64,000 nt of DNA from Doris montereyensis. Lineage: Eukaryota; Mollusca; Gastropoda; Nudibranchia; Dorididae. The translations under genes were made by a program, and so were the position numbers. Below are positions 47,901-60,325 of this stretch, one piece after another. The notes beneath the pieces were generated by a model. The model saw only the letters and a list, made by a program, of their open reading frames with translations, was not told the origin of the DNA and made no database searches. How positions within the stretch are numbered: position 1 is the stretch's first letter; each line of letters opens with the position of its first letter. The stretch spans positions 146,001 to 210,000 of the forward strand of contig JAXRKP010000001.1 of the NCBI GenBank assembly GCA_037039925.1, written 5' to 3'.

Positions 47901-48591
47901 CCATGACAAAAGCGTTCTATCTCATGATCCCCTCATCCCCTTTGATATGATCCGTTCCAAGAGTTTCACTGGCAACACTGTGCACTGCACCTCTTAAGTG
48001 AAATATTCTAAATTGCCTCTATCCTTTTCAGGCTACTGACTGACTCTCAGTATGGCAACTTATTTAATTTAAATATGCTCAAGCTAAAATTTCTCTGACT
48101 AGAGTGATTTCCTATACAAAAACAATACAAAACAAATCTTTAAAAATGTAACCCCAAAAGTACATAAAATGGTCCCACTAAGGCAACCTGGCTCCATAGA
48201 TTCCCTGAGGGAGGAGAACCTCATCAGTTGAACCTGATGTCATTATTTATGACGCGCAATGGTTGTTTTTTTAATCTTATAGCTCTCTTTTCATCTTTTC
48301 ATTTGTCAACCACACAAAATATATTTCTCAATGAAATACTGATTCAATTAAACAAAACGATTTTCTGTTCACTTAAAAAAACAAAACAATACATCTAATC
48401 TATACACTTTATATACCCTTTTTTCTTAGACAAGGCAAATGTCACATGATAGGGACATAACAAATACACAAAACAAATCTCCAACCATTTTAAATGTTCA
48501 TATATAAATGCATTCAAACAGCCTCAAATACTTTTTCAAGTAGAGAAGGAACTGACACTGACAGTATATATTGATGATTTGTCAAAATATA
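44966..48591 (-). other. Possible long 3' UTR of the syntaxin gene, or intergenic
   Basis: No coding sequence is supported. Minus-strand AATAAA motifs occur near 47749 and 45228. Either could end a long syntaxin 3' UTR. The region is unusually free of microsatellites compared with its surroundings. Confidence 0.3.
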
Positions 48592-48982
48592 TATCGATGT
48601 CAGGCACAAACCGGCCAAGTCGAAAAATACTAATTTTACAGGAGAGACAAAAGCTAAATAATTTTCTTGAAAAATCCGTTTTAAATCATAACATTTTGCA
48701 CACATGAGATGGATTGGATGTTTGTTCCAATGGGCTAATAACTTTTTTACATCAAATTAATTTATTATAACTTCTTAGACTTGGCCGTTTTGAAACATAA
48801 GAAATTAAATCCGAAAGCTCAACTTAGCCGGTTTGATAAAATGTAGTTTTGAAGCATTTCTATAACATAATGTCTTCTGCTATTTCTACAATGTAGCTTT
48901 AGTTTCTGTTCAGATGAATAGCTATTTTCCCTGAAATTAGAAATTTCAGACTTGGCCGGTTTGTGCCCGACACCATCGATAT
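48592..48982. mobile_element. ~390 bp inverted-repeat element (MITE)
   Basis: The left end ATATCGATGT-CAGGCACAAACC and the right end (reverse-complemented) ATATCGATGGTGTCGGGCAC share GGCACAAACCGGCCAAGTC. Two internal inverted copies of the motif, CTTGGCCGTTTTG (about 48781) and CTTAGCCGGTTTG (about 48822), form sub-terminal repeats. No coding sequence. Target duplication not clear. Confidence 0.75.
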
Positions 48983-49758
48983 CTGTGTGTCACATGATTT
49001 GTGGACACCTTGATCCATGTGCGATGCTGGTCAAAGTTTCCAAGGATCTTTAAAATTACCGAAATTCATTCAACTAGATACAAGGAGGCATGAACTTTGA
49101 GATTTACAAGAGAAAATACTACAGCAGCTGAGACTCACAGTGAGGAAAGGGGCCATGGAGAAAATGAAAACTACAAACAGGAATTAATATCTGACGCCTA
49201 TAGAACAGTAAAACAGTCAAGCTTATGTCCCGAACCATAGAATTTCTACAAGATCAACATGGTCCCCAGTTAACAACCTGATTACAATTAATTACATAAC
49301 CAACAATCTAAAGCGTTATCAGGAATTAAGTTTGACAAGATCTGTATCAGATTTTTTTTAAATTTTGAGCAAAAACGGGAGTACAGTTTGAATTCTAATT
49401 TCACATGCAGTCAATACGAATGCTTACAAAAATTAAGACAGAATATTAAGCTGGAAGAATGTACAGGGTAACGAAAGCATTTCGTTTGCCAAAATTACCA
49501 CAAATGTCATTATGCCTTCTGCAAATAAGACACCAATAAAAGAGTACATATATTTCATCTTTATCCCTTTCGTTTCTTTTTCTGAGCAGTTTAAACTATT
49601 AGAGGAATTAATTAATTGTTAACTAAAAAAAAACAACAGTGTTTCATATTTTCATCAAGAAAAAGGGTGGAAAAACAAAATTAAAAGAAACCCACTTTAA
49701 CTTGACAAAATGTCAGGATTGAGTATTGAAAGACAGATGAAAATGTTCATCTTCCCTC
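48983..49758 (-). other. Syntaxin 3' UTR (proximal part)
   Basis: Follows the syntaxin stop codon directly on the minus strand. AT-rich, no ORF. Confidence 0.45.
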
Positions 49759-49855
49759 TTAACTTTTCAAGGTGACGGTAATAATGATTGCAATGATTGC
49801 CAGTACCACAATGACTATTACAAGAATGCAGCACATCTTCTTACGGGGTTTTTTT
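49759..49855 (-). CDS. Syntaxin-7/12-like, exon 9: membrane anchor
   Basis: Acceptor CTCTCTTCAG at 49856. The coding part reads KKPRKKMCCILVIVIVVLA, then IIAIIITVTLKS-stop (49761-49759): a basic juxtamembrane patch, a dicysteine and one C-terminal transmembrane helix, the tail-anchor layout of syntaxins 7 and 12. The exon starts with seven A residues, but frame continuity from exon 8 (phase 0, ends CAG) needs six. The expected junction residues are Q-K-K-P-R-K-K-M-C as in vertebrate STX12. The extra A is either an allelic or assembly indel. As written it would cause a premature stop after K-K-T-P. Confidence 0.9.
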
Positions 49856-50093
49856 CTGAAGAGAGTAAAGAAAAGAAAGAAAAGCACAAGCGTGAAATGG
49901 CAAATTTTCTAAGGTTCATCTCTGTGTAAATAAAATTTAATCAAAATCAGACTCACTTTGTGAAATTTAAACAGCCTTCTAAGGGTTCCATTTTTTTGGT
50001 CCTTTGTTATGATCTACTGGTAATATTAATAAGGTATCATTTTGAATATTAATTAAAAATCATTATTGACAAGGAGTAAAATTCAAAGCATAC

Positions 50094-50176
50094 CTGGTAT
50101 TCAGCAGCCTTAGTCAGTTGCTGATTTCCTTGATCTACATGTCCTCTTGCCGATTCCACATTGTTATCAATGGTGT
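50094..50176 (-). CDS. Syntaxin-7/12-like, exon 8: SNARE C-terminal half
   Basis: Acceptor CTCAATCAG, donor CAG|GTATGC. With the G of exon 7 it reads DTIDNNVESARGHVDQGNQ, then QLTKAAEYQ, the C-terminal heptads of the SNARE helix (layers +1 to +8). The pattern VESA-x-VxxGxxQLxKAAxYQ is characteristic of endosomal syntaxins. Frame intact. Confidence 0.95.
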
Positions 50177-51043
50177 CTGATTGAGGGACAAACAACAGAG
50201 AGACACATAGATATGACAGACAAATAATTGCAACTGACTATTCGCCATGAGCAAAGAAAAATATCACAAAATAATATTAAAGCCCCCCAAACTCTCAAAA
50301 ATTAGTAATTTTTCTCATGTTTTCAAAGTGCGGTGATCTGCATCAATTGTTCACAACATTTATAGGAAATTCGTAAAACTAGGCAAGTATAGATACACCC
50401 TGTTGAAGTGTAGCTGTATTTTATCATTGCTCTCCTCACAATTTTTACTCTTATTGTGTGAATAGACTTTAAAGTAACTCTTTCGGTGGTGGGTTAATAT
50501 GAGGGTTCTAAAAAAAAAGAGAAAACAGGCCAGAACTGGAGATCAAACTTGAGTCATGGAGTCATTTGCCACCCCAGATGAGCCCTCACAATTTGAGTGT
50601 ACACGTTGTAATTTTAAACCAGAAGTTTGGTTTATAATAGAGCTGTCATACTGGTTACTGCTAACAACTTACATTCCATGCTATTGTGAACAAAAAAAAA
50701 CAAAAACAAGAAAAAAACAATCCCTAGCCCCTTCAGTCCCTAGAAAGCGATAAAATGGCATAAAGGTTTACCTCAACAACACGTAATGAATGGAAAAAGG
50801 ATAAGGAGAACAAAACAATAGATGAGATGATGCCTTTATGTATCATATATTCTTTTCAAGAAAAACAAGATAAATAAATAGGTTTTAGAGGATAACCGAC
50901 TTTTTTCAAAAGTACAAAACAAACCAGTAAAATAATTTAAAAACAGATAATATAACAGAGCAAAACACAATGTGATAGATTCATTTAAGATAAATGTGAA
51001 ATTCTTAAAACTAAATAATGTGAAAAAAATGAAAAGCACAAAC

Positions 51044-51116
51044 CTATAACTTCGCCTTGAGCATGGACAAGAGTTCCAAGTTCTCTGAATATTTCATTCA
51101 CATCTAAGATGTCGGT
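51044..51116 (-). CDS. Syntaxin-7/12-like, exon 7: SNARE core with zero-layer Gln
   Basis: Acceptor CTTGTCAACAG, donor ATAG|GTTTGT, phase 0 in and phase 1 out. It reads TDILDVNEIFRELGTLVHA then QGEVI. The Gln of HAQGEV is the ionic zero-layer residue that makes this a Qa-SNARE. DILDVNEIF matches the most conserved part of STX7/STX12. All hydrophobic layer positions are filled by suitable residues. Confidence 0.95.
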
Positions 51117-51367
51117 CTGTTGACAAGAGAGTGTGATAGTGAAAAGAGTGAGAAAACAATAAATCAGTACATATGAAATAAACTTTGAAACAAAACACCT
51201 GGCGCACCAAAATGGAAAATGGAAAAGAAGTTTTAAAAAGCACAACAAAACCAACCATAAAAGAAACACTCCCTCCCTCACCCTCATTCTCCCAAAACAA
51301 AGTCAAAACTCAAATTGAAAAAAAGAAATTAAAAACGAATGCATTAAAACAAACAAACAAAAAATCC

Positions 51368-51829
51368 ATGGTATTTTACACACGGGATGGCACTTTATTT
51401 ATCTTCTCAGTGCAGAAGAGTCAAATTACTTATAGTGACTTCCTTGATTCAGGAGTAGATCTTCTGACACCGAGTTATGAACTTACTGACAGCCGCATTG
51501 TCAGTCAGCCATGGCTTCTAATAGTCGACCGAGAAGAAACATTTTTGAAGTTTAGATCCTTTACGCAAGATGGATCAGACATTGATGATTCTGATCTGGA
51601 TGATAAAGATTCTGACCCTACTTTCTTCATGAGAAATGACGATCTTATGTGTGACTCAGAGGATGAGACGGCATCCAGTGACAGAAAACGTCGTAGGCTG
51701 GCAGTGTCAGTGTCAAACTCCTTGAACTCCGAACAGGCTTCAACTTCTACTGGGTCAGTACCGGTAGATCTAGATCTAGACCTACCGCATCTACGTCAAG
51801 ATCGTCCAATTCTAGAATCCAGTCACTAA
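51368..51829 (+). CDS. Intronic acidic/Ser-rich ORF, unknown
   Basis: The 154-residue frame (ATG 51368) lies in the syntaxin intron between exons 6 and 7, on the opposite strand. Its middle is strongly acidic (GSDIDDSDLDDKDSDPTFF, DDLMCDSEDETASS), then a basic NLS-like DRKRRRL and a Ser/Thr tail, stop at 51829. Such D/S-rich leaders are common in piggyBac-like and other transposon-linked proteins, so a TE fragment is one option. An expressed nested gene is another. A T-rich tract and CTCAG at 51412 could be a splice acceptor. A plus-strand AATAAA is near 52735. I cannot assign a family. Confidence 0.35.
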   Translation: MVFYTRDGTLFIFSVQKSQITYSDFLDSGVDLLTPSYELTDSRIVSQPWLLIVDREETFLKFRSFTQDGSDIDDSDLDDKDSDPTFFMRNDDLMCDSEDETASSDRKRRRLAVSVSNSLNSEQASTSTGSVPVDLDLDLPHLRQDRPILESSH

Positions 51830-51976
51830 ATCTAAATCTTCCCACTTATCTATGGAGTCATCTTCAAACATTATATTCTGTGTGATTATTTCTGTTATAA
51901 TTTGGACTTTTTATACTCAAAATCATTGGTTGTATAGACACTTATGGACATTTGTGTGAAAGGATGTGGGGAAATT

Positions 51977-52206
51977 TGTTTTTTTTAAAACTTTGTGTGG
52001 GTAAAATATACCTTTTTTGAGTTTTCATAAAAATAAACGATAAGAAATAAATCAAAAATTCTTTTTGTATTACAAAGTTCTTGCAAAGGGGTTTTTTTTT
52101 AAATTTTGTGTGGGTAAAATATACCTTTTTTTGAGTTTTCATAAAAAATAAGCCATAAGAAATAAATCCAAAATTCTTTTTGTATTACAAAGTTCTTGCA
52201 AAGGGC
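51977..52206. repeat. Tandem duplication, two ~115 bp copies
   Basis: Both copies contain TTGTGTGGGTAAAATATACC, TTTTTGAGTTTTCATAAAAA, AAGAAATAAATC and TTCTTTTTGTATTACAAAG, and end TTCTTGCAAAGGG. They differ at only a few bases, so the duplication is fairly recent. Confidence 0.9.
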
Positions 52207-53522
52207 TTTATTTTACTGTACATTCATGCATGTAACATGTATGGTCAGGTCTGTGTGATTTTTTAAAATTTGTCTAAAATAGCCGGGTGAGTGGCTTAGT
52301 CTTGGCCCAGGGGCTGGTAGTGAGTTAATATAATAAAGTAATCAATATTTTCAACTACATCAATATGAGCTGCTGAGTCATCACAGTTAATCTGGTTTGC
52401 CATCATACTGACACAAATGATCAGGCTCTTTTTCTCTTTTTTTCTCTCACGCACATACACACACCCGTATTCTTGTTCTTTGATGTTCTTTACACCTTTG
52501 TGCATCCGCCACCTCACTACGGCCACTTCACTACAAAAGACTTAGTTATGTCACAACAGATGAGCGGTTCAGCTTACACCGACCGACAGTGTGCATTGTG
52601 TTACGTGTATAACATAATTAGCACTATTGTTTTTGACTGGTGTGGTATCTATTTGTTCATCATAATAAAAATTAAGCAGAGCCTTTGTGTAGCAGTTGTG
52701 AAATTTTGCTTTGATTTGTGACGAGTTCAACCCAATAAAAGTTTAAATTTTTTTCCCCCTCAATGAACCAAAAACATCTGGATTAAATAGGTCACGATTT
52801 GAATTAACAGGCTCAGATGCTAAGAAAAAACTTTCGGCTTGATAACGAAAATTTGCAAGAACTGGGAATTTGGTAAGACCAAATTTGGAATAAGCGGGTC
52901 CGACTATAATATGCTTACATAACCATAAATTTATCAATCTATAACTTGCTTGCTTATCTATCTATCTATCTAATCATCTAATTTTCTTTCTATATTTTCT
53001 AGGCCTAGTCACCATGGACTTACTATTTGTACTTTTAATAAGACAGTGAAAGTTACAAAGCGTATAAGTCTAAAAATAGCAACACCTTTTCCCCCCGCTT
53101 TTTAACTTTGGAAGCCCCTATGCTTTGTCTATTTAAGATTTCGTGGCACAAGAATCAATAGAAGCCCATATAATAATCGCATGAGCAATCCGTGTATCCT
53201 TATTGGGTCTAATGTTTTACATCTACACACCGTGTATGTCTGTGAAACTGGACTTATACGCGCAGCATCATTTTCTTTGATTCTCTCAAAACATCCAAAA
53301 TTGGACTAACACGGTTTGCGACTTTCACCGTCGATAATATTTTTTCCCAGATCAACTTGATAGGGTTTTTTTGTACATGAAATTAAGAAAAGTATTGTTA
53401 GAAGCTATTCAGATGATTAAATTATAAGGATGGCGCAAAGTATGACACTCAACTAAAAGATTTCCTTTTTTGTGTGTGCGTGCTATCATTCAGGCCATGC
53501 AAATAGAGGAAGCATGACAAAC
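52207..53522 (-). other. Syntaxin intron 6 (rest)
   Basis: No coding sequence is recognised apart from the opposite-strand ORF described separately. Confidence 0.5.
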
Positions 53523-53657
53523 CTCCAGTTGATGAATTCTTTCCTCTCTTTCACGCAGTAAGGCTAAGTCGTCCTCAATGATACCTTCTTGTTCTTGTAA
53601 CATTTGAATTCTATGCTGCTCTTCTTCAACCAGGCCAGCACGATCAGAAGCATCGTC
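53523..53657 (-). CDS. Syntaxin-7/12-like, exon 6: SNARE N-terminal part
   Basis: Acceptor CTGTTTTCAAG, donor CTGGAG|GTTTGT. 135 nt, phase 0 at both ends. It reads DDASDRAGLVEEEQHRIQM, LQEQEGIIEDDLALLRERE and ERIHQLE. 'IxEDDLxLLxEREExIxQLE' is the conserved start of the endosomal syntaxin SNARE motif (STX12 has ITEQDLELIKERETAIRQLE). Confidence 0.95.
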
Positions 53658-53794
53658 CTTGAAAACAGTTTTTGTAAGGAAAAAAAGGGTTTGAAAAATA
53701 TGTAATGATTAATGAAAAAAGAGATACATCGATATGATTTTTATAGATAAATAAATAAATGATAGAAGATAGACATAAGTACATCGATAGATAA

Positions 53795-54277
<483 letters not shown>

Positions 54278-55213
54278 AAAATGTCTTTTAAAAGCAAGCA
54301 GAATTCAGTACTTTAGATCATGTTGATACACCATACAGCATCCGTGCCACTATGAGTTGATAAAAAATTCAATAGTGTCTTTGAAATTAAAGTTGTAAAA
54401 AAAAAAAAGAACATAAACATAACACAGATACAAGAAATGACTTCTGAAAATATCAATCAGGCAAATATAGCAGAGGCATTACTTAATGATGTGCCAAGTA
54501 ATACTCTCTTGTTAGTTTATGATTTGATGACCCACTTCTGGTTTATATTACGAAATCAAAGTTTTGGCCTGGCACTTTCAAGTGTGCTTGGCCAATCATT
54601 GATTTTTAAAGCCTCTGCAAAAACTGCCTTACTATGGTCAAAGTGAAATATCCTCCTTTCACCGGAAATTTAAAAAAAAACCAAAACGATCTGACGCTAT
54701 CAGGCAAGGATTGAACCCAGCCCATCTGACGTGGCTAATGAAATAAATGTGCCATCGTACTACATCTTTCATAAAAAAAAACATCACAAAGATAATAGAT
54801 GCAAATATAAAATACAAATATTATTTTTCATCAAGGTGTTATACTGTTGATGTGAAAAGCAAGGAACGACTAAAACGGAAGAAGACATATGTTGAAATAT
54901 CAGGACGGAAAGATCAAAATTTCAAAATCAATTAGAGCCTGGTGCTCTGAATGCTACAATTTTTCAGTCTTAATAAAAAAACCTTGTCATGTACAAAACT
55001 GAACTCTATTGCAATTATTTATAAAAAATACTACATGGATTTGTCAAATAAGGTAACACACAAATGCATCAGTAGCTTTTTTTTTCCATTGCAATTTCAC
55101 CAATCCACCACCTGTCAGTAGTGCCCTCCCACCACTCCACATACCAGTAGAGAAAAAGAGAACTTTAAGTAGGCGTAATCTGTTCCATGATAAAAAAGAC
55201 TCTAGCAAGAGAT
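54278..55213 (-). other. Syntaxin intron 5, non-coding
   Basis: At 54690-54765 the minus strand carries GGGTTCAATCC (B-box match) after an A-box-like stretch, possibly another tRNA-derived SINE head. Otherwise nothing recognised. Confidence 0.35.
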
Positions 55214-55360
55214 TTGTTTGTTTCATTGAAATTTACCCTGTCCATCATATGCGGTGATCTCAGGGTATATGCATTGGAAACAGTAAGATGAACGCGTGTG
55301 AAAGAATGAAAGGAGCAAAGTAGGACCTACCAGCAGTATCTACTAATTGCCTGCCCAAAA
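55214..55360 (+). repeat. Short dispersed repeat family R1, copy 5
   Basis: TTTGTTTCATTGAAATTTACC, CTGTCCATCATATGCGGTGA, TCTCAGGGT, AAAGTAGGACCTACCAGCAG. This copy is close to the consensus and lies in a syntaxin intron. Confidence 0.8.
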
Positions 55361-55433
55361 ATAAGAGAAATACAATTGTCATGAAAGAGTGTTACTTTTC
55401 AAACTTTGCTGTGCTCAGTACTAAAAGACATAC

Positions 55434-55507
55434 CTCTATGGCTACCAATGGTTGCTGTGTTGTAGGGGCTCCTAGTTTTACAGATGCTTTACCTTATCAG
55501 CAGCTTT
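55434..55507 (-). CDS. Syntaxin-7/12-like, exon 5: linker, one base short
   Basis: Acceptor TCCTTGACAG, donor ATAGAG|GTATGT. It reads KAADKVK in the frame set by exon 4 and VKLGAPTTQQPLVAIE in the next frame. The exon is 74 nt, and 75 nt would keep the frame of both neighbours (exon 4 ends and exon 6 begins in phase 0). A one-base deletion near 55480 is therefore likely. As written the frame stops at TAA after KAADKVKHL. An alternative is a 15 nt microexon (KAADK) using GTAAAG as donor. This region is the flexible linker between the Habc bundle and SNARE helix. Confidence 0.8.
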
Positions 55508-56096
55508 CTGTCAAGGAGAAAAGCTACAATAAACCACGGCAAAAGTAAATAATGCCACGAAATTTAAAAAAGAAAAAGAACTAAACCAAAAAAATCAGAA
55601 AAAGGCATATGAAAGACATAAATACGATATAAGAGCTATTTTTATTTGAGATCTTATGATAACAAATTGAAAATAAAAGTTCACAATAAACATTCAATGA
55701 AATATTTCATCTCTTGAGTGATGACTTTTTTCCTGTTTTATTTTTGACATTCCTCATGTGAAAATGCTTTAAACATTTTTTCTATTATTCACAAGTTTTG
55801 AACTTTTAATTCTCTTTTACATCAATGAAAAGTATACAATTTAGAAAAGAAGAAAAAACATAAAGGTGTAAACCATCAACTTGAACAAAAAAAACACAAC
55901 AAAAACTGAACAAAGACAAACTAAAATAGATACAAAAAATTGCTTTCTTTTAATCTATATATCAATGAATCAATAAAAGTAGCTCCAACCCAGCTACCAC
56001 AAGAGACTTCCATTCTATAAAAATCCAAATAGCTGACAAACACACTCATCTATGTGACGGACCAAAACAAAACAAAACCAATGACATCTGCATCAC

Positions 56097-56171
56097 CTTC
56101 TGAACGCCTTGAAATCTCTGAACAGACTCCTGGAAATTGCTCTTCAACAAGTCCAGTTGTAACTTTTGTGT
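56097..56171 (-). CDS. Syntaxin-7/12-like, exon 4: Habc helix C
   Basis: Acceptor TTTTTTTGGCAG, donor CAGAAG|GTGATG, 75 nt, phase 0 both ends. It reads TQKLQLDLLKSNFQESVQR then FQGVQK. STX12 has the same arrangement (LQKERLMNDFSAALNNFQAVQRR). Part of the N-terminal Habc regulatory domain. Confidence 0.9.
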
Positions 56172-56557
56172 CTGCCAAAAAAACATTTTCATATCAATTT
56201 TATTGATTTTGAACCAAGTAAATTTCAGTTTAACGAAGAAAACAAAAAAATCCTCAAGGATGTGTCAATGACCAACAAAAACACAATTTGAAATAGTTTA
56301 ATGAAAAATACTGATTAATTTCAAGCACAAATTCATTTAACTTCAGACACAAATTCACCCCCCCCCCCCTCCCCCACCCCCAAAGAGAAAGATCAGCAAA
56401 TTAATTCCACAAAAACTAGACCGTTATCACAATATCCACCACTATGGTGATCAGAGATCCTTGAGCATATTACTGATTATAGATAAATAAAAACGAAAAA
56501 TGAGTTAAGAAGAGTAATTTTAAACCTTGTATCATAAGAGCTTAATAAGATGACTAC

Positions 56558-56642
56558 CTTCTCAGCACGTTTTGTTGAGGCAGTTCGTATCAAGCGGGTA
56601 GTGTCCTGGATAATTCTATTTGTATTCTGTGATGTTTCATGG
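56558..56642 (-). CDS. Syntaxin-7/12-like, exon 3: Habc helix B
   Basis: Acceptor TTATTATCCTCAG, donor GAGAAG|GTAGTC, phase 2 in, phase 0 out. It reads (I)HETSQNTNRIIQDTTRLIRTA then STKRAEK, matching the 'QQYTNQLAKETxxxIKEF' helix of STX7/STX12. Frame intact. Confidence 0.9.
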
Positions 56643-56853
56643 CTGAGGATAATAAACGTTTTTTTTTTAGGTTACCATAGCAGTAAAGATTTTTAAAACA
56701 CATACAGGATCTTTCTGGGGTTTTTTCAACTTGTTTGAAAAGATGCAAATTTTGTGTGTGCGTGTCTGTGCGTGTGTAAAATAGTATTGTAGATCTTGGT
56801 CTTGACCTTGGCTACCTTTCCCATCTCATCTGTCTTGTATGAAATACTTAGAG

Positions 56854-57427
<574 letters not shown>

Positions 57428-59401
57428 CCGAGAGTTACTACACACCATACACATTATTTAGCTAATAACACTGATTTATCATCAATCATAAAAATGTGTA
57501 CAAATGGGCAATATTCACAATTGTCTTAAATTTTAAAGAGAAATTTAATTCTGCTTTGATCTTGGCTTCATTCAAAGCTACTTGCTTTAAAAATGCAATC
57601 TGTTATTTTGTTTGTTGGGGCAATCCCTGTGGTGAACACTCGGTGACGGGCGTCAGCATGAGGAAATAACGAATATGATGGTATCAGCAACAGAGCCGAA
57701 ATGAAAATGACGTACGTTTTCAGAATTAAAAACGGACGCACATAATATGGAACATATTTTATACGTATCATGGAAAGAGGCCTTCACACTATGGTCGGTC
57801 TGCCAGTATGCTATCTCAGGAGAAAAAAAATCTATATAAATTGACCCCTTAACAATATGTCTCCTCCGGCTAACAACACAGCTTTTAACAGACACCTGAC
57901 TTGTTAAGGACAGATGTGTTTTTTTCATGGACGTTAAATATAAAGGCATTTCAATTAAACCAGACATGTAGAGGATCAGTAGTAATAAATAGGTGTTGAA
58001 AGCAAACTCTTTTTACCTGCCAGACGGCACGATGGCAATTTTATCTACACGGGCCAAGCAAACAATGGTCATCACGTAGCATAGGCCGTTAACAATGAAT
58101 GTTGCTCCACCTGTCAGACAGCGTGGAATCACCATGCACAATGTTTTGCAGAGGCAAAACGAACAATGATCTAAATTCACCATTGCTCAACTTACATTCG
58201 TACACAATTGAGGTTTATCTTTGATAAACATTTCGTAACATTATCAGTCAGACCTAGACTTAATGTTCAAACTCAAAACAAGAAAGAGGGGGATGTATAA
58301 GATTATTAAGAAAGATGAGGAGGAACAAAGCAGTGTACATTTCTTATGTCTTTTCTCTGTTTCTATTAATTACAAAATTAGGTAGCCATTACATCAAACA
58401 CCAAGGTCTACTACTTCAAGTTTAACCAAGACCATAATCTGATCAGTTCTTCATCAGTGAAAACATGGTTCTAGTTCACATCAGTGTGACAGTGCTTGTG
58501 ATCTGGCCAAGATGTTCCGAGGATGGTGATTGCTCTCAAAATATCGCGTGTGGATGCAGACTGTAGCCATCAACCATCTCCTTCATCAAGTGAGTGTCTG
58601 ACGTCCCCATCAAAGAGCTTGACCCTGGCTAGGATAGGCTAGCAGAAATCTTTATATTTTCTTGGTCTACAAGATGATCAAGATCTATAATGACATGTTC
58701 CAGATATAGAAAAATGTGGCATTGCCGATCTGAATTTGAATTTGAATTTCATTGCATTGACTTTAGCAGGCCATTTGGCCTCTTGACTAAAGAAAAATCG
58801 GCCTTTTAGCTGAACTGAGGGTCTTCAAACTGGCTTCTTAGACATATTAATTAAAGAGAGAAAAAAATCTATTACATGGAAAAGGCGACCTTTCAGGTAA
58901 ACCCGTCTCTTAGGAGGCGACCCATTAGGCGGAGACCACTGCAATAACCAATCTTTAGGTGTCTTATGGTAAAAAAATTCCACACACCAGTAATCAGTAA
59001 ATACAATTAACCTGATTATTATACTATTTTGTTATTTCTGTCCTGTTAAAGACACACACACACACACACACACACAAAGAGATATCTGCCTCAAGCAACT
59101 AGGAGAAAGACTCATTTTCAAACTGTATATCACCACATATGTAAATAAAAGCATGATTTACTTTCAATGACAGATCAAAGAACAGTGAAACTATCCTTTA
59201 TCAGATTTTTTAGATAAGTTATTTGCCATAAGTTTAGGATTAAGTAAGTGTTAAAAATATTGCCCAGACAGACCTTTAGTCTGTTACAGAATCTTACTCA
59301 TGTACAAATGATCATGTGAACACAGGAGTTATGACGATTTATCCAAAGAATAAGACGCCTCCATGAGATTATTGAACAATGAAAGCCATTGTGACAATTT
59401 T
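57428..59401 (-). other. Syntaxin intron 2, non-coding
   Basis: Contains a short (CA)n at 59050-59076. No exon or known element is recognised. Confidence 0.45.
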
Positions 59402-59541
59402 TGCTTTGTTTATTTCATTGATATTCACCCCATCCACCATATGCAGTGATATCAAAGTGAATTAAGAGGAAACAGCAGGATAAGAGAAGAGTAAAAGGAC
59501 AGAAGTAGGATCTACCAGCAACACCTATCAACCACCCACAT
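59402..59541 (+). repeat. Short dispersed repeat family R1, copy 6
   Basis: TTTGTTTATTTCATTGATATT, CACCCCATCCACCATATGC, AGTGATATCAAAGTGAATTAAG, GGACAGAAGTAGGATC and TACCAGCAACACCTATCAACC. Near full length. Confidence 0.8.
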
Positions 59542-59579
59542 TGTGACAACAGCCCACTACTTGTGTGCTAGATACTTAC

Positions 59580-59649
59580 ATCTTGTCCCTAAGTTGAGTA
59601 CTGTCCCTCTCTGTACCAATACCCTTCAGGGCACGGTCCACAGCATTGG
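59580..59649 (-). CDS. Syntaxin-7/12-like, exon 2: Habc helix A
   Basis: Acceptor CTGATTTTCAAG, donor AAGAT|GTAAGT, phase 1 in, phase 2 out. It reads (A)NAVDRALKGIGTERDSTQ then LRDK(I). It corresponds to STX7 'NQLGTPQDSPELRQQLQ': helix A end and the conserved G-T-x-(K/Q/R)-D-S-x-x-L-R turn. Confidence 0.9.
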
Positions 59650-60259
59650 CTTGAAAATCAGACAAACAAACAAACTCACATTGTGAAAATAACAAGACAA
59701 TTTTTAAATCATCATGAGAGAAGATTATAACTTGTAAATTTGAATATTTAATAAAATATAATACAAATAAACAACACAAAATATGTGTTCCACTTGAAGC
59801 TTTTAAGCTGGCTTCTCAGAATTTTATTTATCTGGGTCAATCAGGATTTAAAGCAAAATTATCCATGTTATGTCAAAAAAAGATTTTATAATATTTACTA
59901 AAATAAAGCCGTCACATATCACATTATAATGGGCTGTCTGTGTTTCGTGTTGAACAGAAAGAGATGTGACTGCTGAAATTTATTTCCAATTGAGATTCAT
60001 TTGTTTCTTAAAATGCTATCACAAAAATAAATAAATAGAGATAATAACTGAAGTCTCCAAGAAAAACTGAAGTTTTCCAAACAGACAGTCCTCTATAAAT
60101 TCACCCTACATTGATTGTAATTTTCAACAAATTTGTGTTGATGAAAATAGCATCTCTGTAAATGTATGTAGGGCCTATGTAATAGACATTTCTACTGTGC
60201 ACTCATCCCTAGAAGGCAAAGGCTCGGAGGGCATTAGTTTTAAAAATGTTTTAAAAAAA

Positions 60260-60325
<66 letters not shown>

